In this document: positions 7,024-15,271 of the stretch, one piece after another
Numbering within the stretch: the stretch's first letter is position 1
Layout of the letters: each line of letters begins with the position of its first letter
Source: a virus
DNA length: 58,173 nucleotides
Strand: one strand, 5' to 3'
IMG/VR virus record: IMGVR_UViG_3300027741_000073
Location: 1 to 58,173 of that record
Made by a program: the position numbers and the translations under genes
Notes under the pieces: generated by a model
Told to the model about the DNA's origin: nothing
Seen by the model: only the letters and a program-made list of their open reading frames with translations
Database searches by the model: none

Positions 7024-7181
7024 TAGTGGATACAACTATTGAAGACGAAGTACTTATAACAATGGTGCTTAAGAAACCATTTACTATGGAACAGCGAGCT
7101 GAGTTTGATCAAATCTTAGATCACTGTTTTGGTTTTGAAGAAGACTATAATAGAAAGGTAACTAATGAAATCTCAACGTGA
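7020..7181 (+). CDS. Hypothetical protein, 53 aa
   Basis: Acidic ORF beginning MIVDTTIEDEVLITMVLKK, overlapping the previous gene by 4 bases and the dCMP deaminase gene by 17. The C-terminal codons contain the next ribosome-binding site (GAAAGG). Function unknown. Confidence 0.6.
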   Translation: MIVDTTIEDEVLITMVLKKPFTMEQRAEFDQILDHCFGFEEDYNRKVTNEIST

Positions 7182-7623
7182 CTGGGATGAATTCTATTTA
7201 AGCATATGCGACTTGATCTCCAATCAAAGCTATGCTGAAGACCGTAAAGTAGGTGCTATCATTGTTAAAGATGATAACATTATTTCATTTTCTTATAATG
7301 GAACACCAAGGAAAACTGACAATGATACCCAAAGTAATATTGTATTACATGCAGAAGCTCAAGCAATTGCTAAGGTGGCACGAACAAACAGCAGTACTAT
7401 TGATGCTACTCTTTACTGTACCCTTAGTCCTTGCATTGACTGTTCTAAACTTATATATTCAGTAGGTATTAAACGAATAGTCTATAAGTGGCTCTACAAA
7501 GATACTACTGGTTTAGACTTTCTACGTAAGAATAACGTAGCAATAAACCAGAATGATGGTCATAATAATCTTGCTGATTCAGCTTGGCTAGCCAATACAG
7601 GGTTACTCAAAGATGACTTCTGA
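7165..7623 (+). CDS. dCMP deaminase
   Basis: Zinc-dependent deoxycytidylate deaminase, converting dCMP to dUMP for dTTP synthesis. The motifs are HAEAQAI at 62-68 (zinc ligand H62, catalytic E64) and CTLSPCIDC at 85-93 (zinc ligands C90 and C93). The length of 152 residues is normal for the family. No thymidylate synthase is encoded here, so the dUMP must be methylated by the host enzyme. It acts with the MazG-like and ribonucleotide reductase genes on the deoxynucleotide pool. Confidence 0.93.
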   Translation: MKSQRDWDEFYLSICDLISNQSYAEDRKVGAIIVKDDNIISFSYNGTPRKTDNDTQSNIVLHAEAQAIAKVARTNSSTIDATLYCTLSPCIDCSKLIYSVGIKRIVYKWLYKDTTGLDFLRKNNVAINQNDGHNNLADSAWLANTGLLKDDF

Positions 7624-7795
7624 GTGGTCTTATATTTTATTACTTGTATTTTTATTTTACAACTTATACTTACAACATAAGCTCAATGAGTTTAAAGAAA
7701 CTATAGAAGACCAAGCTGAAACAATGACAATGATGGCTAAAGAACTTAATGCTCTTGGCTCTCCTAACGTATCGTTTCAATATGTCTCTGAGTAG
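7613..7795 (+). CDS. Membrane-anchored small coiled-coil protein
   Basis: N-terminal hydrophobic helix (WSYILLLVFLFYNLYLQ, about 5-21) followed by a charged helix (KLNEFKETIEDQAETMTMM), so a single-pass anchor with a cytoplasmic or periplasmic coiled coil. The topology resembles small Rz-type spanins, but it is far from the lysis genes. Overlaps both neighbours. Confidence 0.65.
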   Translation: MTSEWSYILLLVFLFYNLYLQHKLNEFKETIEDQAETMTMMAKELNALGSPNVSFQYVSE

Positions 7796-8270
7796 TAAGT
7801 ACAATATTATAAAGGTACAAGTATCCTGCGTACCTAACTATGAAAAAGAAATTAAATTATTATTCTTTAGAATACTAGATGACTACATAAATAGATTTAA
7901 TGTAGAAATAGTAGTTGATAAAGCAAATATACAAATATGTTTTATTGAGTATGATGACCCTAAAGGTGAGACTTGTGGGCTACATATATTCAGTGAAGAT
8001 AATAAAAAGATCTTAATACAAATAAGAGATCCTCTTTTACATGGTTGGGAAGGTAACCCTTACACAATGGATAAAATGGCTAACATAGTATGCCATGAAT
8101 TCGTTCATGCTTGCCAAGCTCTAACTGGCAGAAATGGTTTTAGTATTCCTAAATTAAACTACAATAAAAATGATGAACAAGAACAATACTTCTTTGACCC
8201 CTGTGAAGTGGAAGCAAGAGCACTTGAAGCTCCCTACACAACGATGTATGCTCAGGCACTACTGCTATGA
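7782..8270 (+). CDS. Putative HExxH zinc metallopeptidase
   Basis: The start at 7782 (MSLSSKYNIIK) is preferred to 7749 because the upstream extension lies inside the previous gene. The 162-residue protein has a zinc-peptidase signature HEFVH at 105-109, in a helix preceded by MANIVC, and a downstream EVEARALE with E144 as possible third ligand. It resembles small gluzincin-type or SprT/IrrE-like domains. No signal peptide is seen, so it likely acts in the cytoplasm. Substrate unknown. Confidence 0.65.
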   Translation: MSLSSKYNIIKVQVSCVPNYEKEIKLLFFRILDDYINRFNVEIVVDKANIQICFIEYDDPKGETCGLHIFSEDNKKILIQIRDPLLHGWEGNPYTMDKMANIVCHEFVHACQALTGRNGFSIPKLNYNKNDEQEQYFFDPCEVEARALEAPYTTMYAQALLL

Positions 8271-10114
8271 GTAAATTACGCTTATGTGTAGACATTGAAA
8301 CAAACGGGTTTATGCCTACTGTAGACACCATCTGGTGCATGGTAGCTGTAGATGCTGACAACGGAAATGTCTACTCATTCTCTGACTATAATACTGAGTT
8401 ACCTTCTCTAAAGGAAGGCTTAGAGTTCATTAGTAAGGCAGACATTATCTTCGGTCATAACATTATTGGCTATGACTTGGTAGTGCTGGATCACCTTACT
8501 GGATGGTACCCGCCTGACAGTGTAAGGGTAATAGACACTTGGGTTATGTCTCAAACAAACCAATACAAACGAGATCACAAACATGGTCTCGAAGGTTGGG
8601 GTTCTAAATTAGGCTTTCCTAAGATAGAGTTTGAAGACTTCTCTAAGTACTCTAATGAGATGCTTACATACTGTATACGAGACGTTGAACTTAACGTTAA
8701 AGTATACAAGATACTTACAGCAGAGGCAACAAAGATCATTGGTAAGTTTCCAATGTATGCTAAGGGTTTAGAGGTAGAGAATCGCTTTGCAGCTATCGAA
8801 GCAGCCATACGTAATAAAGGCTGGAAGTTTGATATGGCAGGCGCACAAACACTTCTAATGAAAATTAACAATAAGATGGATCATATCGAGGCGATTCTCG
8901 AACCACGTATCGGTATGAGATGTATTAAGGTAGATAAGCCAGATGAGTTTAAAGAACCAGCATGGCGTAAAGATGGATGCTATACAGTAGCAACTGTTAA
9001 ACACTTTAGTATTGAACAAGAACGTGGTCGTACAGATCGCCCTATTGAGGGACCATATTGCCGTATCGCTTTTGAACAAGGCAAAGTAGGCAGCACAGAG
9101 GTCGTCAAAGACTATCTTTATTCTATAGGATGGGTTCCAGATGAATGGAACGTAGAAAAAATAAACGGAAAGTTTGTTAACAAGAGTCCTAAGATTACTG
9201 AATCTTCTCTGGAACTCTTAGGTACAGAGGCTATGCTCATCAGTGAGTACTATACTCTGCGAGCAAGAAAAGGTATATTAGAAGGATGGATAGATGCTGT
9301 TAAACAATCAAAAGATAACCGTCTTCATGGCAGGATGTGGACTATTGGCACTCCTACCTTTCGCTGTCGTCACGAGCTTGTTGCTAATTTGCCTAGTGTT
9401 GATTCAGCATACGGCAGAGAGATGCGTGCGCTTCTTATCTGCGAAGATGGAACAAGTATTGTGGGGGCAGACTCATCTGGCAACCAAATGCGTGGTCTAT
9501 GTCATTACATTAATAACGATGATTTTACTAATGAGGTAATCAATGGAGACGTGCATCAACGAAACGCTAACGCACTCGGTACTAGTAGGAAACTTGCTAA
9601 GCCTTTTCTTTATGCTTTCTTGTTTGGTGGTGGGGCGGGTAAACTTGGTCTCATACTATCGGGAAAAAGAGATGCTAAACTGGGACAAGAAGCTATCGGA
9701 AAGTTTGAGAACTCAATTCCAGGACTCAAGGAACTTAAAGACAGACTCATAGGACAGTATGAAAGAACATCTGCTGCCTTTGGATCTGACAATGCTTGGG
9801 TTAGAGGTCTTGATGGTCGTATAGTGTTTGTGAGTTCATCACATCAAGTGCTTAACTACATACTACAGACTACTGAGGGTATCACCTGTAAAGCAGCTGC
9901 TGTATACCTACAAGATAAGCTATGGGAAAGAAAGATACCACACTACTTTGCTCTACATTATCATGATGAAGTAGCTGTTGTAGTGCCTGAGAGCTATGAC
10001 CAAGAAGTAAAAGAACTAGCTATTGAAGCCTTTACAGAGGCTCCTAAATGGTTTGGTATTACATGCATGAGTGGTGGTGCTCATGTAGGAATTAATTATG
10101 CTGAGGTGCATTAA
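8267..10114 (+). CDS. Family A DNA polymerase with 3'-5' exonuclease domain
   Basis: Replicative polymerase of the T7 gp5 type, 615 residues (T7 gp5 is 704). The N-terminal exonuclease motif is VDIETNG (D9, E11). Polymerase motif A is VGADSSGNQMRGL with D402, the O-helix is KPFLYAFLFGGGAGK with K445 and Y449, and motif C is HYHDEV with D567. Y449 occupies the T7 Tyr526 position that selects against chain terminators by family knowledge. It is ATGA-coupled to the metallopeptidase gene and TAATG-coupled to the exonuclease gene. Confidence 0.97.
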   Translation: MSKLRLCVDIETNGFMPTVDTIWCMVAVDADNGNVYSFSDYNTELPSLKEGLEFISKADIIFGHNIIGYDLVVLDHLTGWYPPDSVRVIDTWVMSQTNQYKRDHKHGLEGWGSKLGFPKIEFEDFSKYSNEMLTYCIRDVELNVKVYKILTAEATKIIGKFPMYAKGLEVENRFAAIEAAIRNKGWKFDMAGAQTLLMKINNKMDHIEAILEPRIGMRCIKVDKPDEFKEPAWRKDGCYTVATVKHFSIEQERGRTDRPIEGPYCRIAFEQGKVGSTEVVKDYLYSIGWVPDEWNVEKINGKFVNKSPKITESSLELLGTEAMLISEYYTLRARKGILEGWIDAVKQSKDNRLHGRMWTIGTPTFRCRHELVANLPSVDSAYGREMRALLICEDGTSIVGADSSGNQMRGLCHYINNDDFTNEVINGDVHQRNANALGTSRKLAKPFLYAFLFGGGAGKLGLILSGKRDAKLGQEAIGKFENSIPGLKELKDRLIGQYERTSAAFGSDNAWVRGLDGRIVFVSSSHQVLNYILQTTEGITCKAAAVYLQDKLWERKIPHYFALHYHDEVAVVVPESYDQEVKELAIEAFTEAPKWFGITCMSGGAHVGINYAEVH

Positions 10115-10968
10115 TGATTGAACAAGAAGATTGCTTTGACTTAGCGATCATTGATGTAGACAGTATTCTATATCAAATCGCTTATACTACCCCTTCACCA
10201 GCTCTCTGTAAAAAACATCTAGACGAAGCTCTAGATAATATTATGGAGAAGACTGGTGCAGCGGATGGACTAGTGTTTATGAAGGGTAAAAATAACTTTA
10301 GATATCAGGTAGACCCTGAATATAAAGGTACTCGTAAAGACACTATTGAACCTGAAGTTAAAGAACGTATTGAGATGCTCTATGAGTATGCCAAAGACTT
10401 TTGTATAGCGTCACATGGTGCTGAAGCAGATGATCTATGTGGTGTATATGCTCGTACTGCTCTTGACAATGGAGAGACATACATCATATGTCATATCGAT
10501 AAAGACTTAAATGGTCTTACTGGTTGGCACTATAACTTTAGAAATCACAAGCTATATTATGTTAGTGACTCCGAAGCATATAGGTTCTTGATGATGCAAG
10601 TTCTTACTGGAGACTCAACAGATAACATTCAAGGTCTACGTGGTATAGGTGAAAAGACAGCCATTAAGCTGACTAAAGATACACCTAATACCCGACTGTG
10701 GGATAGGGTTATTGAGATCTGGAAAGACAAACAACCAGAAACATGGTACAATAACTTCGTTAAATGCGCTAACTGTATTTACATTCGAGAGTTCAATGAT
10801 GATCTCCGACCCTTAAGCTTTGAAGAACTAAAAGAAAGACTTACATGGACAGAGACTACGGACACTGGTACCCTCTCTCAGACAGACCAGCTGACGCCTT
10901 CGGATTCATCTACGCCATTATCAACCTCCAAACAGGAAGAAGATACATCGGCAGAAAGCAGCTCATAA
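10114..10968 (+). CDS. 5'-3' exonuclease / flap endonuclease (T7 gp6-like)
   Basis: Matches the phage FEN family: IIDVDSILYQIAY at 12-24 (metal aspartates), EYKGTRK, GAEADDLCG, HIDKDLNGL, and the helix-hairpin-helix LTGDSTDNIQGLRGIGEKTA. It removes RNA primers and degrades DNA. The family core ends near residue 243. The last 40 residues are low-complexity Ser/Thr/Glu-rich and overlap the following GIY-YIG gene by 124 bases in another frame, so this tail is probably an overprinted extension. Confidence 0.92.
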   Translation: MIEQEDCFDLAIIDVDSILYQIAYTTPSPALCKKHLDEALDNIMEKTGAADGLVFMKGKNNFRYQVDPEYKGTRKDTIEPEVKERIEMLYEYAKDFCIASHGAEADDLCGVYARTALDNGETYIICHIDKDLNGLTGWHYNFRNHKLYYVSDSEAYRFLMMQVLTGDSTDNIQGLRGIGEKTAIKLTKDTPNTRLWDRVIEIWKDKQPETWYNNFVKCANCIYIREFNDDLRPLSFEELKERLTWTETTDTGTLSQTDQLTPSDSSTPLSTSKQEEDTSAESSS

Positions 10969-11273
10969 GTGTATCAAGAAAACTATTATCTGGAAACAAA
11001 AGAAGAACTGTTATCCGCAAGGAATCTGATTGGAAACATTACAAGTCCTCCTGCCGAGAGTTGCTTGATGATATTGAAGTCTACGGACTTGAAAGCTTTA
11101 CATTCGTTATCTACCGCTGGTGCATTGGTCCAGGAGATCTTACATACAGCGAAGTTAATGAGCAGTGGCAATGTGAGGTTCTGTCAAGAGATGAAACACC
11201 TGATGGAGAGCGTCTCTGGTACAACGGTAACATCGGAGCTGTCAAGTTTTTAAAACCTAAGTCTTATGATTAA
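10845..11273 (+). CDS. GIY-YIG endonuclease-like protein
   Basis: The 142-residue product has a GIY-YIG core near the N-terminus: FGFIYAIINL at 19-28, GRRYIGRKQ at 31-39 (Y34-I-G, R37), then GLESFTFVIY. Such proteins occur in phages as homing or free-standing endonucleases. Its first 41 codons overlap the exonuclease tail in a different frame. The tight placement between two replication genes suggests a mobile insertion that has been retained. Confidence 0.7.
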   Translation: MDRDYGHWYPLSDRPADAFGFIYAIINLQTGRRYIGRKQLISVSRKLLSGNKRRTVIRKESDWKHYKSSCRELLDDIEVYGLESFTFVIYRWCIGPGDLTYSEVNEQWQCEVLSRDETPDGERLWYNGNIGAVKFLKPKSYD

Positions 11274-11418
11274 GAAACCAAAACCATTAACCAATGATGA
11301 ACCATCTTTAAAGGATGAGTTTAAAGATCAATTCAAAAAGAAAAAGGAAACACAGAAGCAAGCAAAAGAACGTAGAAAATTCATTCGTGAGCTAAGAGAA
11401 GATAGAGACTGGAGCTAA
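11266..11418 (+). CDS. Basic coiled-coil peptide, 50 aa
   Basis: Overlaps the GIY-YIG gene by 8 bases and ends two bases before the primase-helicase start. Extremely charged: FKDQFKKKKETQKQAKERR then FIRELREDRDWS. Predicted to be a single helix, perhaps binding nucleic acid or the neighbouring helicase; that is inference. Confidence 0.6.
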   Translation: MIKKPKPLTNDEPSLKDEFKDQFKKKKETQKQAKERRKFIRELREDRDWS

Positions 11419-11419
11419 C

Positions 11420-13024
11420 ATGTCTAGATGGATACATGCACCATGCCCTAAATGTTCGTCATCAGACGCATTTAGCTATAAAGAAGATGATGAATTTGGT
11501 TTCTGTTTTAGTTGCCAAAAATCCTCACCTATTAACCCTAACCACAAACCAACTGAATATCACAAAGAGAACTACTCAATGCACACACTAGAGGAAATTA
11601 AAGAATATGACACTCGTGGATTTAAAGAACGTGGTATTACAAAAGCTACAGCAGCTCACTATGGAGTTAAAGTATCGTACGCAGAGGACGGTACTATTGC
11701 TAGCCATTTTTATCCTTACACTAAGGATGGAGTGGTCGTGGCATACAAAGAGAGAAAGTTACCTAAAACATTTGTCATCCATGGCAACTTTAAAGACATC
11801 CAGTTCTTTGGTCAAGCAACGGTTACTGGAGGAAAGAGGATTATTATCTGTGAAGGCGAACTCGATGCCCTCGCTGTGGCGCAAGCGCAGTATGACAAGT
11901 ATCAACGATACTACCCCTCCGTGGCCATTCCCTCGGCATCAGCAACCGCGTTAATCCTTGAACAACGTGAGTGGTTAAGAAACTTTGATGAAGTAGTTCT
12001 TATGTTTGACTCCGATGAAGCAGGACAAAAGGCTACTCAACAAGCGGCTAAGATAATTGGCTACGATAAAGTAAAGGTAGCTAGTCTACCCGAAAAAGAT
12101 CCTTGTGATGTACTAATCAAACAAGGTAGTGCTACACTAATGAGCTGTATCTTTGATGCAAGATCATATAGCCCTTCTGACGTTGTTAAAGGTGAAGCTG
12201 TATGGGAACAATTCAAACTTAAACAGAACACTGTATCATTAGCTTATCCTGAATGTCTCAAGACACTCAATGAGAAGCTCTATGGTATGCGTCTGGGTGA
12301 GATTGTTTTGTTCACATCAGGTACTGGCTCAGGTAAGTCAACTGTTATTAAAGAAATCGTAATGGAAATTCTTGACAAGACTACTGACATGGTTGGTATG
12401 GTCTCTCTTGAAGAGTCTGTTGGTGATACAGCAGAAAAGTTTATTGGTATGCAACTTAAGAAAAATCTTAAGACAGATAATGTTACCGAAGAAGAACAGT
12501 ATACAGCCTTTAAAACTATCTTTGGTGATGAACGCTTAGTGCTGTTAGATCACCAAGGTTCTGTTAGTGATGAATCACTCATAGATAAGTTAGAACACTT
12601 AGCCTTGATGGGCTGTAAGTATATCATCTTAGATCACATTACTATCGCTGTATCCGAAGGTGCTAAAGGTAAAACAGGTAATGAAGCAGTTGACTCCTTC
12701 ATGTCTGACTTACTTAAGATCACTAAGAAACACAACATCTGGCTTGGTGTTGTGTCTCACTTGCGTAAAGGTGAGAAGCCCTTTGAAGAAGGTCATATGC
12801 CTTCTATAGATGACATCAAAGGCTCAGGCTCTATTAAGCAGATTAGCTTTGACATCATTGCTTTTTGTCGCAACATGGTAGCTGACTCGGAAACTCTCCG
12901 TAACACTATCAGACTTCGAGTTTTAAAGTCTCGATTTACTGGTCGCACTGGTGACTGCGGTAATACATCGTATGACACAAACACTGGACGTCTTAAACAA
13001 ACTTCATTTGTAGACTTCGAATAA
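11420..13024 (+). CDS. DNA primase-helicase (T7 gp4-like)
   Basis: Bifunctional replisome enzyme, 534 residues (T7 gp4 is 566). The N-terminal zinc finger uses C9, C12, C29 and C32. A TOPRIM primase domain follows (IIICEGELDAL; LMFDSDEAGQKA). The helicase domain has Walker A SGTGSGKST with K306 and Walker B YIILDHITIAV, then a VVSHLRKG segment. It unwinds DNA and makes primers with the polymerase and single-strand-binding protein. TAATG junction with the RNA polymerase gene. Confidence 0.96.
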   Translation: MSRWIHAPCPKCSSSDAFSYKEDDEFGFCFSCQKSSPINPNHKPTEYHKENYSMHTLEEIKEYDTRGFKERGITKATAAHYGVKVSYAEDGTIASHFYPYTKDGVVVAYKERKLPKTFVIHGNFKDIQFFGQATVTGGKRIIICEGELDALAVAQAQYDKYQRYYPSVAIPSASATALILEQREWLRNFDEVVLMFDSDEAGQKATQQAAKIIGYDKVKVASLPEKDPCDVLIKQGSATLMSCIFDARSYSPSDVVKGEAVWEQFKLKQNTVSLAYPECLKTLNEKLYGMRLGEIVLFTSGTGSGKSTVIKEIVMEILDKTTDMVGMVSLEESVGDTAEKFIGMQLKKNLKTDNVTEEEQYTAFKTIFGDERLVLLDHQGSVSDESLIDKLEHLALMGCKYIILDHITIAVSEGAKGKTGNEAVDSFMSDLLKITKKHNIWLGVVSHLRKGEKPFEEGHMPSIDDIKGSGSIKQISFDIIAFCRNMVADSETLRNTIRLRVLKSRFTGRTGDCGNTSYDTNTGRLKQTSFVDFE

Positions 13025-15225
13025 TGAATCCACTCCAATATCTTTCTGAACGTGTATCCAAGGTAGTAATTAATTCAGACAAGATCTTTAATGAGGGTGC
13101 GCGTCTCCTTGCACATCACCCTACATGGGAATATGATCTTGAAAGATTTATTAATGAATCATGGGACACACTACTGCGATACTGCATACGTAACAAGAAT
13201 GCTACGCACAGTGCTTCAGTTAAACTCACCTTCGCATCTGATCTTATTGGGAAAAGAATTGCAAGGGCTATTGGCATTGATGAACACAACATCAAATCCA
13301 CCCTCTCTCTGGGAGATATTTTCCTTGAAACGTTCTTACAAGACGGTCTAATAGATATCTTTAGAGAGTATGAAGGTCGTAAAGCCCCTTACATGGTGCG
13401 TATTGTTAATCAAACAGATGACGTTAAGCCTACGCTTATCGGTACTTCATTTGAACCTCTGCTGCCTATTGCTGGGCTATACAGCAACCTTACTAAAGAA
13501 CCATTCATTAAAGGATGGACTAACAGCAAACTATTTCATGAGTATTTAAGTAAACCTTTTATTAAAAGTATGGAAACATTACGCCAACAACCTTGGTCGT
13601 TAAACCTACCTCTGTTAAAGGCTATGGAAGAGAATCATCCTACCGAAATACTTGAACTAGTAGATGCTGATGGTGAGATATACAAATATAATATCCACCA
13701 TGAAAACCTACACTTACCTAAGAAACTTAATCATATAGATGGTACAAAGTTCTTTGGTAAGAAAGACCCTAAGCTACAAAGACTTATAAGTAAATACTTT
13801 GAGTACAGTCAAGTAATAAAGAAAGCACAGCTAGTTGGTAATAGAACTTTCTATCAAGAAGTATCTTGCGACTATCGTGGACGAGTCTACTATGCAGAAT
13901 CATTCCTTGAGTTTCAAGGTAGTGACTTAGCACGTAGTCTCTTTTTATTCGCTAACAAAAAAGAAATGACTGATAAAGGTTTCTTTTGGCTTAAGGTTCA
14001 TACAGCAGCTTGCTATAATAAGTCATTCAACATTAATGATATGCCATCCTATTTCAGTACAGACTACAAGACGTACTTACAAGAAGAAGGTCTTGATACC
14101 ATATCATTAGACAAAATGACTCTTGAAGATAGAGCTGCATGGGTAGATAATAATATGGATAAGATTAGTAACATAGCTAGTCATGATGCTATAGATATGT
14201 CTGCTGAAAAGCCTTTTAGTTTGTTAGCATGTTGCTATGAAATCAAGAACTATATTAGAGCTAAGTCTGAAGGTAACTCCTACATGTCTGGCTTTCCTAT
14301 ACCTATTGATGGTAGTAATAATGGTTGGCAACATCTGGCTGCTATGTCTAAAGATAAACAAGCAGGTACCTTAGTGTCCTTGGTACCTACTCTTATTCAG
14401 AAAGACTTTTACGTAGCTGTTGCTAAAGAACTTATCAAGACTATGCCTGAGTGGTTTGAAGAAAAACAAATGCCTATGAAGCATATCCGTAAGGGTATTG
14501 CTAAACGAGGTTCAATGACTCGAGCATATAGTGCTGGTAAGAAGCGTATAGCTAAAAACATGTACGATGACTGTCATGTAGAAGGTTATACTGTTAAGTA
14601 CAACATAGACCAGGATCAATGTGACGTTCTAGCTGGTAACCTTATTAAGGCTATCAATGAAGTATGTGCTGGTCCACTTAAGACAACTAAATATCTTCAA
14701 AAGATTGCAGAACATGAACTCAACTCAAATAGAAATCACCTTGCTTGGCATACTCCTTCTGGTTTCCCTGTTATTTATAAAGCTTACCTTCAGCACGAAC
14801 GTAAACAAAGAGGTACAATACGGGGTATTCAAGGAAATAAAGATGGTCGTGTCATGCACGTTATTAAAGTGGATGTCCTCAATAAAGAGACTGGCGAACG
14901 AGTACCATGCCGTAGGAGTTATGCTTCGGGTATCAGTCCTAATGTTGTACATTCCTATGATGCTGCTCACATGGCTAATACTGTTGTTGGCTTCAACGGT
15001 AGCTTTGGTGCTGTCCATGATTCGTTTAGTACCCATGCTGATGAGGTGGATTTTCTACAAGAAATAACTAAGATAACCTTTGTTGCTCAATATGATATTG
15101 AAAACTTCTTTAACCTACTACAAGACACTCTTATGGAGAATAAAGAATTATTCACTTTCCCTCAGCCAGTAACAGGAAGCTTAAACCTACAAGAGGTTTA
15201 TAATTCAAAGTATTTCTTTTGCTAA
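13024..15225 (+). CDS. Single-subunit DNA-directed RNA polymerase (T7-like)
   Basis: The catalytic motifs of the T7 family are all present: IDGSNNGWQHLAAM with D429 (T7 Asp537), AKRGSMTRAYSAGKK with K494 and Y502 (T7 Lys631 and Tyr639), and GAVHDSFSTH with D666 (T7 Asp812), preceded by SPNVVHSYDAAH. At 733 residues it is shorter than T7 RNAP (883), mainly before the DYRGRVY motif, so promoter recognition probably differs. The C-terminus YFFC mirrors T7's aromatic foot. It likely reads the GGTACCTAATAGG sites found here. Confidence 0.96.
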   Translation: MNPLQYLSERVSKVVINSDKIFNEGARLLAHHPTWEYDLERFINESWDTLLRYCIRNKNATHSASVKLTFASDLIGKRIARAIGIDEHNIKSTLSLGDIFLETFLQDGLIDIFREYEGRKAPYMVRIVNQTDDVKPTLIGTSFEPLLPIAGLYSNLTKEPFIKGWTNSKLFHEYLSKPFIKSMETLRQQPWSLNLPLLKAMEENHPTEILELVDADGEIYKYNIHHENLHLPKKLNHIDGTKFFGKKDPKLQRLISKYFEYSQVIKKAQLVGNRTFYQEVSCDYRGRVYYAESFLEFQGSDLARSLFLFANKKEMTDKGFFWLKVHTAACYNKSFNINDMPSYFSTDYKTYLQEEGLDTISLDKMTLEDRAAWVDNNMDKISNIASHDAIDMSAEKPFSLLACCYEIKNYIRAKSEGNSYMSGFPIPIDGSNNGWQHLAAMSKDKQAGTLVSLVPTLIQKDFYVAVAKELIKTMPEWFEEKQMPMKHIRKGIAKRGSMTRAYSAGKKRIAKNMYDDCHVEGYTVKYNIDQDQCDVLAGNLIKAINEVCAGPLKTTKYLQKIAEHELNSNRNHLAWHTPSGFPVIYKAYLQHERKQRGTIRGIQGNKDGRVMHVIKVDVLNKETGERVPCRRSYASGISPNVVHSYDAAHMANTVVGFNGSFGAVHDSFSTHADEVDFLQEITKITFVAQYDIENFFNLLQDTLMENKELFTFPQPVTGSLNLQEVYNSKYFFC

Positions 15226-15227
15226 AG

Positions 15228-15247
15228 AGTCGGTACCTAATACCGAA
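15228..15247 (+). promoter_or_regulatory. Candidate phage RNA polymerase promoter upstream of RNR
   Basis: AGTCGGTACCTAATACCGAA lies in the 46-base gap between the RNA polymerase and ribonucleotide reductase genes, one of few gaps in this arm. It shares AGTCGGTACCTAATA with the site at 56511-56530. It probably starts a middle transcript for the reductase, thioredoxin and following genes. Confidence 0.7.
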
Positions 15248-15271
15248 CAACAATAATTAACAAGGACATTA

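Noticed and set aside
14364-14395. GGTACC occurrences inside the RNA polymerase gene.
   Set aside because: They are in-frame Gly-Thr/Val-Pro type codons without the AGTC or TAATAGG flanks; chance matches.
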